NCBI GenBank assembly: GCA_963580455.1
Contig: OY756957.1
Coordinates: forward strand, 4,965,001-5,029,000
From: Euonymus europaeus
Lineage: Eukaryota; Streptophyta; Magnoliopsida; Celastrales; Celastraceae
Direction: 5' to 3'
DNA: 64,000 nucleotides
The position numbers and the translations under genes were made by a program. A model generated the notes under the pieces. That model saw only the letters and a list, made by a program, of their open reading frames with translations, searched no databases and was not told the DNA's origin. Shown piece after piece: positions 10,138-22,600 of this stretch (positions are counted from its first letter, which is position 1; every line of letters begins with the position of its first letter).

Positions 10138-13100
10138 ATGGCAGAAGGAGGGACGACACTGGAGTACACACCTACATGGGTTGTTGCATTGGTTTGCACT
10201 GTTATTGTTGTAATCTCTCTTGTTGTGGAGAGGTTACTTCACTATCTTGGCAAGGTGTATATGTGTGTGTGTGTGTTTCTCCTCTTGCCATTTCTCCTTT
10301 TTTTCTTCTTGGTTTTAATGGATTTTGACTATTAATGTACTGTACAGGTTCTGAAGAAGAAGAATCAGAAGCCTCTTTTTGAAGCCTTGCAGAAAATCAA
10401 AGAAGGTATAAATTAATAACTAAAATACTTCGCTTTCTGTATTTCTGTATTATTATTCGTTAATGGAGATGGAGATGATGGATGTTGTTGCAGAGTTGAT
10501 GTTGCTGGGTTTCATATCGCTGCTACTGACAGTTTTCCAAGGTGCCATTAGTAAAATATGCATGTCAAAGGACTGGGCTGATAAATGGCTTCCTTGTAAA
10601 ATACATGAAGCAAAACACACTACTCCTGCTGTCCACTTCCAGGCCATCTTTTCTTCTGGGATTAAACGTCGTCTCCTCGCAGAAGACGCGGCCTCCATTA
10701 CTGGGTATTGTGAAGCTAAGGTAGTCCTCCATTGATTTCTCAATCCGTGTGTTTTTTATTCATAGTGGTGCTAGTCAACAAGACAAACAAGATCAAGATA
10801 GCTACTCCTATGAAGTTTATGCGTTTGATAAATGGCCTAAGAGTGATGTAAGAGAATTCTGTAATGGGTTTTAGAGAGATTTCAAACAAGATTTGATTTG
10901 ACTGAATATTGTGGGGATCCAAGTGAAATTTTTATCTCATCAATTCATCATTTTTTTGATGCTCCACATGCTACAAAGTGAGAATTTGACTGTAAAAATA
11001 GTCCAAACAAGCTTTGTCTTTCAAATTAAGATTTGAAAGATCTAAGAGACTTTTTTGTTGAATTACAGGAGAAGGTTCCGTTACTGTCTACTACTGCTTT
11101 GCATCATCTGCATATATTCATCTTCGTGCTTGCTTGCGCACACGTGGTGTTCTCTGCTCTGACAATTATTTTTGGAGGAGCAAAGGTAATCCTCATAGGC
11201 TGTTTTTCTAACCTTGATCAGTCAGTACTAGCAAGTTGTTAATAGTCTTTCAAATTGTCTTCCGGCTTTTGCCTTTGTTGTAATTTTCAGATAAGGCAAT
11301 GGAAAAGTTGGGAGGACTCCGTCTCAAACAATGGGCAAGATGGTATATATATAGCTCCTTACATAGCAGATCTCTGACTGTACTTCTCATTCAACTAGTT
11401 CTCAGTCATAATTTTTTTTGCTATGCTGATTTCTTTTCACTCAACGATTATCTGTACAGCTATAAACACAAGAGTTACCCACGTCCAAGAACACGATTTT
11501 ATCAGGAAACGCTTTGGGGGCATCGGAAAGAGTTCAACTTTACTGGGTTGGGTGGTTAGTCCTGATATCTCTATCATTCTGATTTTTGGCTTGTTTGATG
11601 AGTTTGAATAAGAAATCTTAGATTTTATACTTAGAAGTACCATAATATGTCAAAGCATTCATGTTTATATAGAGAACTAGTTATTGTTCTTCTGGTGTTT
11701 GCAGAAGTAAACAATTTCCCTTCACAAAGAACAGAAACCTTTCCAAAACCTAGTTTGTATTCTTGAAAATTTTTGCAGATAAGAAGTGAATATTCTTCTG
11801 CTGAACTTTTGCTTTTGCAGCATTCATTTTTCAAGCAGTTTTATGGATCGGTGACCAGATCAGATTACATCACGTTGAGGCTAGGCTTCATTGTGGTAAT
11901 CTATTCTATATCCTGTGACATTCACTTTCTTATTTTTTATTTTTCTCTTACTGTTGACAGATATTAGCATATCAGCAGATGTTTGTCTTAACCAACTTTT
12001 TCCACAGACACATTGCAGAACCAACCAAAACTTTGATTTTCACAAGTACATGATGCGTGCCCTTGAAGCCGATTTCAAAAAGGTCGTAGGAATAAGGTTA
12101 GTTTCAATCAAGATGCCAACTTTATGTATTAGGTCCAGTAAGTTTTTGCACTAAAAGGTTAGCAGGCAAACTATCTTTTCCTTCAAAAAGACCAGTACTC
12201 AAGGGATTTAAAAAACAATTGTTAATCTTCATTATGCTTCTTACTAAATTCTGACTTTGTCGATTGCAGTTGGTACCTCTGGTTGTTTGTGGTTCTTTTC
12301 ATGTTGCTGAATGTTGCAGGTAAGGTACTTTATTTATATTGCATAATATGTAGTGTTATTGGTTGTTTTTTTCTTCACTTCTTCAGATTTTTGAATTCTC
12401 GTCGTCTTTCTATTTATATAGTTATTTCTTTGTGCCCAAAATAAGTGTTTAAATGATTTTTGCCAAGATTTGTAGTCTCACATCGGATTAACATAACTCA
12501 ACTGAGTGATATATACATAAAAATCAAGCTTCTCTCACACGTGACTTGTTTTACTGGCCAGGAGAACAAATCCGTGAGAGCGGACAATATCACTCAGTGA
12601 AAATTTTCATTGTGATGTCTTTCTTATTTCTTGCGCAGGTTGGCATTCATATTTCTGGATCGCGTTCATCCCCATAATTGTAAGTTGTTCACAAACGAAC
12701 ATTGATCCTTGACATGAGTGTTTTAAGTCTTTTTCCCTTAATTTCCTCCGTAACAGCTACTGCTTGCTGTTGGAACAAAGTTGGAGCATGTAATTACACA
12801 ACTGGCTCATGAAGTAGCAGAAAAACATGTAGCAGTAGAAGGAGATTTGGTAGTTCAGCCTTCAGATGATCACTTCTGGTTCGGCCGGCCTCGAATCATT
12901 CTCTTCCTAATCCATATCATCCTTTTCCAGAATTCCCTCGAACTCGCATTCATCTTTTGGATATGGGTAAAGATTCAAATTTAAATAATCTTCCATTTTC
13001 ACACTTCAGATCTTAGTTGTCTATGAACTCGTATTCTGGTATTTCTGAATCTATTGCAGCTGCAATATGGTTTCAACTCCTGCATCATGGGACAAGTGGG

Positions 13101-13575
13101 TTTTATCATTCCAAGGCTTGTGATAGGGTAAAATCAGAGTCTGTTTCCTTTCCTTCCACCATATTCACTTAATTGATGCAGAGTAGTATTCTCATATGCT
13201 TTATTTGGACTCGCAGGGCCCTCGTTCAGTTCGTCGCCAGCTACAGCACTCTACCATTGTACGCGATCGTCACACAGGTAGACTGGATTTGTTTTCAGCT
13301 GAATCGTAACTTCAGAGCTTTAGATCTTTATGCTGACAAATAATGGCTTCTCTTATTTTCTGATGATGAAGATGGGAAGTTCATTCAAGAAATCCATATT
13401 TGATGAGCATATTCAAGAGGGTCTTGTTGGTTGGGCTAAGCAGGCAAAAAGGAATATTGGACTAAGGAAGGCTGCTGCTGCTGCCGGATCTAGCCACACC
13501 CAAGTTTCTCACAGAGAAGATGCCCCGAATGGAGTTCAGTTGGCAGTAATTATAGAACATGAATCTGCAAATTAA
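10138..13575 (+). CDS. MLO: MLO-family seven-transmembrane protein (MLO15-like)
   Basis: MLO proteins are plant plasma-membrane proteins with seven helices and a C-terminal calmodulin-binding site; members act in powdery-mildew susceptibility, root thigmomorphogenesis and pollen-tube reception. Exons: 10138-10254, 10348-10405, 10494-10720, 11069-11185, 11291-11342, 11460-11554, 11821-11895, 12008-12096, 12270-12319, 12640 to about 12680, 12757-12966, 13060-13127, 13217-13277, 13372-13575. They join to about 487 aa. The ATG at 10138 opens [14 protein letters not shown]; the upstream in-frame TTG is not used. Family motifs seen include GYCEAKEKVPLLS across the exon 3/4 junction, [17 protein letters not shown]-like [12 protein letters not shown], and [11 protein letters not shown]. 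The C-terminus [17 protein letters not shown] is the calmodulin-binding helix. The short tail fits the AtMLO15-type members. The exon 10 end is certain to within a base or so. Confidence 0.95.
12470..12600. repeat. Small inverted-repeat element remnant in MLO intron 9
   Basis: The intron holds GTCTCACATCGG followed by ACTGAGTGATAT, and about 90 bp later the inverted partner ATATCACTCAGTG. The CACATCGG start is common at ends of small plant LTR/TRIM-type elements. Only a weak call; no target duplication was found. Confidence 0.3.
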
Positions 13576-14081
13576 AGCAAGCACTGTGGAAGAGATTTCC
13601 CCCTGAAAATGTCTCCCATGGAAAAAAGCTTGTAGCTTTTGTCTGTCTGATTCGTACAAGGATCATAGAAACAGTGTAGGCATACAATAATCTTAGCAAG
13701 CATGCCAGACATCCCATCTTGAATTAAAATGAAGAAATTAGCACAGGCTTCTTCTCATACATGATTTTGAGGGAAGAAAATTATCAGAAGATCTAATGAG
13801 AGAATATGATTCCATTTAAATAAATAAAAAACTGCAAATAATTTAGGCAATTGTTACAAGAGGAGACAACAAAAGGAAAAAAAGAAAAGCTTGCAATCAC
13901 TGAATCCAAAAAGGTGAGACAAAGATTTCACCAAGCAAATATTCCAATTTAGCAAAAAAAGAACAATAAGAACTTAATAATTGAGTGATAATCTGAACTG
14001 GTAATAACTCGAATCCCTAGAACTTCTTTCAACAGCATAGTTTTCACCAAACTAAAATGGCAAAATCAAAACTGCCACCAT
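13576..14081. other. Convergent 3' region between MLO and RPS20
   Basis: 506 bp between two stop codons of convergent genes. It should hold both 3' UTRs and polyadenylation sites. The sequence is A-rich and has no ORF or repeat of note. Confidence 0.6.
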
Positions 14082-15243
<1,162 letters not shown>

Positions 15244-15720
15244 TTTCCGCTTCTTCAACTTACCTGCATCGGAACAATGACCACCATTCAATTCTACAAA
15301 TGAAGAATTAAAAAAACAGTATCAATGGAGCCACACACACAAAAATAAAAACTCTCTCCTAGAGAAACTCCGATACCAATATCATAAAATATCACCTAAC
15401 CCCCTTCGACGCAGGAAAATCCCAGTTCCTAATCCTGAATCAGGTCAAATGTTGACAAATAAACACTGCAAATTACATATCTTTACTACGCATAATCCGA
15501 AATTTTCTTCCTTTCTCTTTGGGTGAGAAATCATGAAAGAAATTCAGAACTTGAGAGAGACATCGTCCAATAGAAGAGAAAGAATAGACTTACCGTAGAA
15601 AGGCCGGCTAACGAGAAGGAGAGAGATGCAGCGGAGGATTAGTGTTGGCGAGAGAGAAAGACTGTCGCTGGCGGCGAGATATCCAGAAGACTGGCGGGGT
15701 GAGGAGTATTTAGGGTTATA
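15244..15720 (-). promoter_or_regulatory. RPS20 leader intron and telo-box promoter
   Basis: The leader intron runs from donor CTACG|GTAAGT at 15593 to acceptor GATGCAG| at 15264. The 5' exon lies above 15594 and contains a pyrimidine tract CTTTCTCTCTC near the likely transcription start. At 15709-15717 the reverse strand reads AACCCTAAA, a telo-box, which is common in promoters of plant ribosomal-protein genes. Transcription start is inferred, not seen. Confidence 0.6.
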
Positions 15721-16000
15721 AGTGTAGCACCTATTATCGTTAAAAAAAAGTGTCCTTTTTAAATTCCGGTTAGTAATAATAAAATATTTATCATTTTTCT
15801 AGGTTATTTTCTTACCATTAAAATATCGAAATTCATCCCAAACGAGAAGGAGTGTATTGGATTTTTTGATATATTAATATTTATTAATTTATTATATATT
15901 TCTATCTAATAAGTTAATAAATAGAAAAATCTTTTAATTGGTGGTAGGAGGAGAAACATTTTTTAATTGAGGACAATAGTTTTTGCCTTTTTTATCATTT

Positions 16001-16711
16001 GTTATACATTTTACTGAAGACAGATTGGTTGATTATTTTAAAAAAAATTACGCTTTTTCACTAAAATCAATCAAAAATTTGATTAAGAATCGAAATACAT
16101 ATATAATTGACCAATAATTGATTATACAGTTTGGTCAAAATATGTAAAAAAAATGATTAAAATTAATCGTTCACGCCCCTACATTTTAATAAATAGCATT
16201 TGAAATTGGCTATTTGGTAAATAATTTGTTACATAATAATTTGTTATACATTTTAATGGAGACAGATTGGTTGATTTTTTTTAAAAAAATATGCTTTTTC
16301 ACTAAAATCAATCAAAAATTTGATTAAGAATCGAAATACATATATAATTGACCAATAACTGATTATACAGTTTAGTCAAAATACGTAAAAAAAACGATTA
16401 AAATTGATCGTTCACGCCCCTACATTTTAATAAATAGCATTTGAAATTGGCTATTTGATAAATAATTTGTTAAATAATAATTTTTTATACATTTTACTGG
16501 AGACAGATGGTTGATTTTTTTAAAAAAAAATTACGTTTTTTCACTAAAATCAATCAAAAATTTGATTAAGAATCGAAATATATATATAATTGACCAATAA
16601 CTGATTATACAGTTTGGTCAAAATAGATTAAAATTGATCGTTCACGCTCCTATATTTTAATAAATAGCATTTGAAATTGGCTATTGGGTAAATAATTTGT
16701 TAAACACAATG
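16001..16711. repeat. Three-copy tandem repeat, unit about 241 bp
   Basis: Three head-to-tail copies start at about 16001, 16243 and 16484. Each runs from TTATACATTTTA through GACAGATTGGTTGA, CACTAAAATCAATCAAAAAT, TTGACCAATAA and CGTTCACGC to GAAATTGGCTATT. Copies 1 and 2 are nearly identical; copy 3 has lost about a dozen bases around the GTAAAAAAAACGATT stretch. No coding potential. The remaining DNA from 15721 to 17500 is plain AT-rich spacer. Confidence 0.9.
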
Positions 16712-17548
16712 TCGAGTGTCTTTTGTTGATATCATGTGAGAGAGAGGAGGAGAGATGAGATAAAAAAAATGTTAAAAATTATGTAGTTCATAAGTAAAGG
16801 TAATGTGATCATTAAAAAATTATTTTAATATCAATAATACTTATTGAAAATAAACATTATGGTCAAAGGCCCATTAGTATAATACTTTTAATGAAATCAT
16901 TATTATTCTACAACACTTTCATGAGAAGTACATTAATAATTAATCCTTTTTTATATTCTCGGCCCACTATCAAATAAAATAAATAATTGTACCTAATAAA
17001 CCATTAACACCAACATGAAACTTTTTATTCATTTTTTTCCCATACTTTTTATTTTATTTTATTTTTATTCTCAATAGCTCTTCACTATTTGTATCATTCT
17101 TTTAGGAAATTTAAAATAAAGCAAAATAAGGGAAATCAGATAGAATAAAATTAAATATATTAAAATAGTTGTAACGAATAAGGATGACACGTATATAATA
17201 ACGATATTTATTTTAGACTAAAAATTAACTTTTTGTCGCTCAACTAAAACTCTAATTTCATTTCCATTTTTAAATATTGTTTACTCAATTTTATCCATCG
17301 ACTATTACAAAATATTTTTTTCATCTCTAACATGGTCAAAATTCTTATATGACAAAATTTGCCAAAACTAACATCAAGCCCTCAAATTATACACGTGTGA
17401 CATTTGTGGTCCCTATCTCGACCCTTTTATGAATAAAGCAACCTTCATTTTTTTTATTCTCGAAATAACAATTCACATTCCACCTCCAATTAATGTGAAG
17501 TGTTGAATGTTAAGTGAGTCCTACATGATGTTTATAATTAATTACTAC

Positions 17549-18039
17549 GGATACTTTTGTTTCACATTTCGTACAGCTTAAAGTTGTGAGGTCCGCATAA
17601 AATGCTGTGCCAACCAAACGACACATTTTGTTGATAGCTTAAAGTTGTGAGTCATACAATTTTAAGCTGTGCGAAATGAAATATAATCATCTCATAGCTT
17701 TTCAGAGCTTAAAGTTGTGGAACCCGTAATATTTTACAACCACATTACGTAATTGCCCTTCCATATTTTAAAGCTGTGAATACTACAGTTTTAAGTTATG
17801 CAAAATGAAATATAATTATCCTGTAGCTTTTCGGAGCTTAAAGTTGTGAAACCCACAGTATTTTACAACCACATTACGTAATTGTCCTTCCATATCTTAA
17901 AAGTTTCAATTGTTTTTTTAATTGTAATTCTTTTTTTTAATTTTATTTACAAAATTAATTATAATTTTTTTCATAATTTTAAGCACAATATTTTTGACAA
18001 TTTAAAGCTATGAAATGCAATTATAAAACAAACGAATCT
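17549..18039. mobile_element. PIF/Harbinger-like MITE, family 2, copy 3 (inverted)
   Basis: Begins GGATACTTTTGTTTCACATT and ends, reversed, GATTCGTTTGTTTTATAATT. It has the same TTAAAGTTGTG/AGCTTTAAGCT-type repeats as the copies at 6805 and 8208, but in the opposite orientation. An internal segment of about 110 bp (the TAGCTTTTCRGAGCTTAAAGTTGTG block) occurs twice, so the copy has grown by internal duplication. The flanking triplet is not clear. Confidence 0.65.
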
Positions 18040-19677
18040 CAAAACATGTCAAATAAATTCGAGAATAAGATAAAAGTCATATTTTGGGTAGATATAACCT
18101 TTGCTGTTTAAAATGTATGAATGTCATTATCCAATATTGACCAAGTACGACGGTCGGGACAATAATATTAACCTTTACACGTAGGACTTGGGCGGTGGTG
18201 TTGTGATCGTGTGTGACAATAATGCTTGTGTGACACATCAGATGTAGGAAGGCTTATACTTACTGTTGACGAAAATGTCTAATCAGGGGTGAAAAAATTT
18301 GAGTTCGGGTCGAACTGAGTCAGACAATATAGAATATTTACGAAACATTTGCATATTCAGATCCGAATTAATTTAATTTTTCAAACGTGTTTAACTAATT
18401 ATATTTATATTAGTTTAATTTCGGACAAGTAAATTAGTCACTAATTCAACTTAGATTAAGTTCAGGACAATCGAAATTTTTTTACTCGATTTTAAACCGT
18501 ACAAATCAAACTTTAGACAAATAACTTATGTTCAAAGTTAATTTAATCCGAATCTGAAAAATTAGTCATCCGGAGATTGGCCTCCAAGGCGAATGACGCC
18601 TTTGGGCAGTTCCTGCTTATATGGGTCCCCAGGCTAATTTTTGCTATTACACTCATCATCCCATTCGCTTCACTCTTCTATCTACTATGTCACCACCACA
18701 CTTTCATGATCACTTTCCCATAGTTAATGGACGAAATTGAGCAAAAAAAATTCACAGACATGTATAATTGATAGTCATAAGAAAACATATTTGCCAATAC
18801 TTTCTAGTTTCTTCTCTGCAGAGCAAAGAGAGTTTCTCTCTCTCTCAATTATTTCATTTCAGGTTCGCCTTTTGTTTTCTTCCATTCTATTTCTGCTTTC
18901 ATTAGCGTCTCTCTTCTTCGTTTCCTTTATTTTCTCGCATCCCATACTCAAACCTCCGTTTTAAAGTTTTCGTTACTGAATGACTGGTTGGTGGGTCTTA
19001 TTCAATTTGATTTTCGTTTCGTTTGTTCTTACTTCTATTGTTTTTATTATTCGAGATGTATATACTGATGAAAATGGGTTTTTTGTATTAGGGTCGGCTC
19101 TGGATCTTCGGTATTTTGGAGGAGGGGTTCTAGGTTTTTTTTTTGCAATGGAAATCTGGTCCATTCTGATTGTAGTGGACAGTTATGAATTGTAGATTTT
19201 TCACATCTCTCGTGGGTGTGCTTGTTTTGATCGTTTGGATGCTTTTCTAGGTTAGTTTTGGATCGTTTGAGGAGTGGAACATATGTTGTTCCCAAAAAAG
19301 TTTCTTCTCTTTTCGGATTCTGACTTCTGAGTGGGATTTGCAGTCTTTAAATTTCGTGGGTGCTTACTGCTTAGATTTTGCCATTTGGTTGGGTGCTGCT
19401 TATTTTCCTTGGCTGGAGCTTTGTTGGAGCAGTAAATTGAAATTTGAGGGGGCAATCTTGTTATTTTGAATTTTTGGTTTCGGCGATTTTTGAATCTGCT
19501 TTAAGTGGATTTTGGATTCTGAACCTGGATAGTTTCTTCGCATTAGACCGGTTCGAATTTCTTGGATTTAGTAGTTTTTTTACTACATATCATTGCCTTG
19601 GTTATAGGCACTGAGACTTGGTTTGATTAGGTGAGTAGTTTGTTTCTGAGGCTGCTAGCACTGTATTGCAGTAGGAA
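18040..19677 (+). promoter_or_regulatory. SKIP35 upstream region and probable leader intron
   Basis: A TC-rich leader near 18790-18860 ends at a donor (CAG|GTTCGC at 18863). An acceptor TATTGCAG at 19670 lies 7 bases before the ATG. This suggests an intron of about 800 bp in the 5' UTR, T-rich as plant introns are. Upstream, 18290-18560 resembles parts of the duplicated segments at 6360-6600 and 9160-9480. ORFs here are low-complexity and not supported. Confidence 0.5.
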
Positions 19678-22600
19678 ATGGAAAAAGAGAGAGTTTTTAT
19701 GGCAGTGAGTGAGATGAATCCGGAAGATGCCTTATATGCTGAAGGGGGAACTGAAGATGATGTATTTGCGAGTCCTAAGCATGAAATTCAAGATTTCGTG
19801 TCACAACAAGGTGAGGGGAGTAATGTAGTGTTTGCAAGAGAAGGTCGCCTTAAGAAAGAGGCCATAATTTCTGCTAATTGTGATTGCAGTGTGAAGAAAC
19901 TCAAATCCTGTGTAGTTGCTATGGACTCCGATAAGGAAACAACTGCATATGAAAAGAAACCTAGTAAACATAGCAGGATTGAATTTGGTCTGTTGTTTCA
20001 AGGTGCAGTGAGTTCACATGACTGGGAACTTGCTGAGAATTTGATATCGTTGGCAGATCCTCAGACTCTTAATGATGCATTGTGCATTACTCTAGACTCC
20101 ATCTGGTTCTTGAGATCGCAACAAGAGCGTCATGGGATAACAGAATTGACTGAAAAGATTATTGCCAATGGTGCATATGACTTCACAAGAGCTGCTCTTA
20201 GGACTTCATTTCTTGCTTCATGCGTCTCAGCATGCAAAAGCCAATCAGTGAGTCTTTCGGACACAGTGACTGTAATGGCTCAAAGGTAGTAAACCTTCAT
20301 GCTTTTTACAATCATGTAGACCCAACTGTAGAGTTGCTGTCAGAGAAAAATTCTGAGTTCTGACATTACTCGGATACACTAACATATGTGGTAATGTTTT
20401 ATGTTGATGAAGATCGTTGTGCCATACGTTTCATCTCCTCTTCTAGCACATATCTTATTACATTGATTTACCTCATGCTATTAGAGGTTCTTGGTATTTG
20501 ATTGGTCATTGGTGGTTTATTTGGCTTTGATTATGTTATTTTTCCTAGGCTAATATGGATGGATCTAGGAAATAGCTTTATTTATCTTCCCCTCCCCCTT
20601 CTTAAAGTGCAGTGTATTTTGAGATTGTTGACATTTATTATTTTTTGTAAGTCATTGGTGGTTTATTTGGCTTTGATTATGTTATTTTTCCTAGGCTAAT
20701 ATGGATGGATCTAGGAAATAGCTTTATTTATCTTCCCCTCCCCCTTCTTAAAGTGCAGTGTATTTTGAGATTGTTGACATTTATTATTTTTTGTAAGTTA
20801 ACTTTGGTTCAGTCATGAAATAGAATTTCCTGGAATATGTTGCTTGAAGTTTGACGAGGGAGTTGGATTCCCGTCTCGTGACATGCTTATCAATGTCTGA
20901 TATATACTTCTTTGCTGACAGATGTAGTTCCTAAAGCAGTAGAGTTCTAATAAAGACAACAGTCTCTAATAGCAGATTACAAAGAAATGGAACAACCAGT
21001 TAACAGCTAGAACGAGGAGCTGCGCCTCCAGTACATACGAATACACTTCAAAATATCCAAGAACCCTAATAAACCAAAATACAACCAAAATTACAAGACT
21101 AACCAACAAAAACCCTTCCTGGAATAAACCACTGGGTCCTTATCAAGTTCCATCAGACAACCACAAGAAACTGCAACAGTTCTCTGTTGTGGAAAAGCTG
21201 AAGTGGTCTTTCTAATTTCTAGTGTCATTATGTTCTTTTAAAAGTGTTGGAAAATTTGGATTGCTTAGCATTGCGAGTAGTAAACATATGGATATTCTTA
21301 TGCTGTATCTCTCTATCTCTCACCAAGGTTATGTTTCGTTGAGGTGCAGCTAACACTGTAGGATTTAGGGAGGGTAAATGTCTGTAACTTTGATTCAGCG
21401 TGATTTTGTTTTTATCTAGTTTTAAAAAGGAATTGACATATTTAATAAATTTAAATAAATGTGTATTAAGTTTTATAACCATTTTTTGTTTTTTTGTCTA
21501 CTTTTCACAAAAATAAATTCAATTTATATTTATTTTTCTGGACAATTTATTCAATACTTAGAATAAAAATTACTTCCGATATTTCCATTCCCACTCATTA
21601 CATTTAAGTTTCATTTTATCTTCCTCATGTAGCTGTTATTTTCTTATTAGTATTTTTTGGGTTTTATGACATCTTGCTGTAATCCTGCTTTTGATTGTTT
21701 TAGCCCGCTTCAGTTGTTCTCTTCCTAAATGTTATCCATCTTCACGGCAGTTCTACATTTAATAATTTATTAAAATAGGTAAGATACTAATTGATTAACA
21801 ATCACAAGGTCTTTGTGTGATGAGTTTTTGATGGCACATTTTCTTTCTCATGCACCAGTGCGTGCGTGCGTGCATTGCATTGAACTATTGATTTATTCTC
21901 TTAGGAGAAAAGTATGCTGTACTTCTCAAAACTTATTGAACATTTTTGCACATGCCTTACACCAGGCTCACTATTATTACTAATTTTTTTTTTTGCTTTT
22001 AGTATTTCATTTTCTATAAAAAAAAATTATGGTGAAAGAGAATCTAGGCGATGGATTCTAAAACGGCCTAAGATTATTGGGAAATGTTATAGTTTCTAAG
22101 TTCTGATTACTAGGAAAGATAATGATGATGAAGATATTAAGCATATTAGTATACTGTAAAACCTTATAAATGATATATTTGTAATTCCACTCTCTTTTCC
22201 CCTTCTCTCAAACCCAGCCAATTTATTTCCCCTGGAACAGTGATTTTTATTGAGTCGTGGCTCTTTGGATGTGAAATAAAATTTCCGTCATCCTTAGGTG
22301 TTAAATGAAAATTTTGGCTCAAATGAAAGGATGACAATTTTTTTTGGTTATGATGCACCTTTTTGTGTTTGTGTGGTTTTTTTAAACATTTTTTCTGGTC
22401 GCTCACTATTTGCTTAACTGTGTTAACGAGTATGGACTTTATTTATTGTATCTCTTGGTCTCTGGCTTTTACAATAATACTGCACAATAATTTAACAGCT
22501 ACGTGCTGGATATTCACAGACTACTGATATGTGATGATTTATTTCCTTCGTCTCTGGACAGGCTGCATGAACGTCTCCACGAGTGTAATGGGGATGAGAA

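Noticed and set aside
16001..16711. Possible CRISPR-like regular repeat
   Set aside because: Units are 241 bp, directly adjoining without spacers, in a plant nuclear context; it is a plain tandem repeat.
18737..18964. 75-codon frame rich in Ser/Phe/Leu upstream of SKIP35
   Set aside because: It falls in the TC-rich leader and across the inferred donor of a leader intron; composition explains it.
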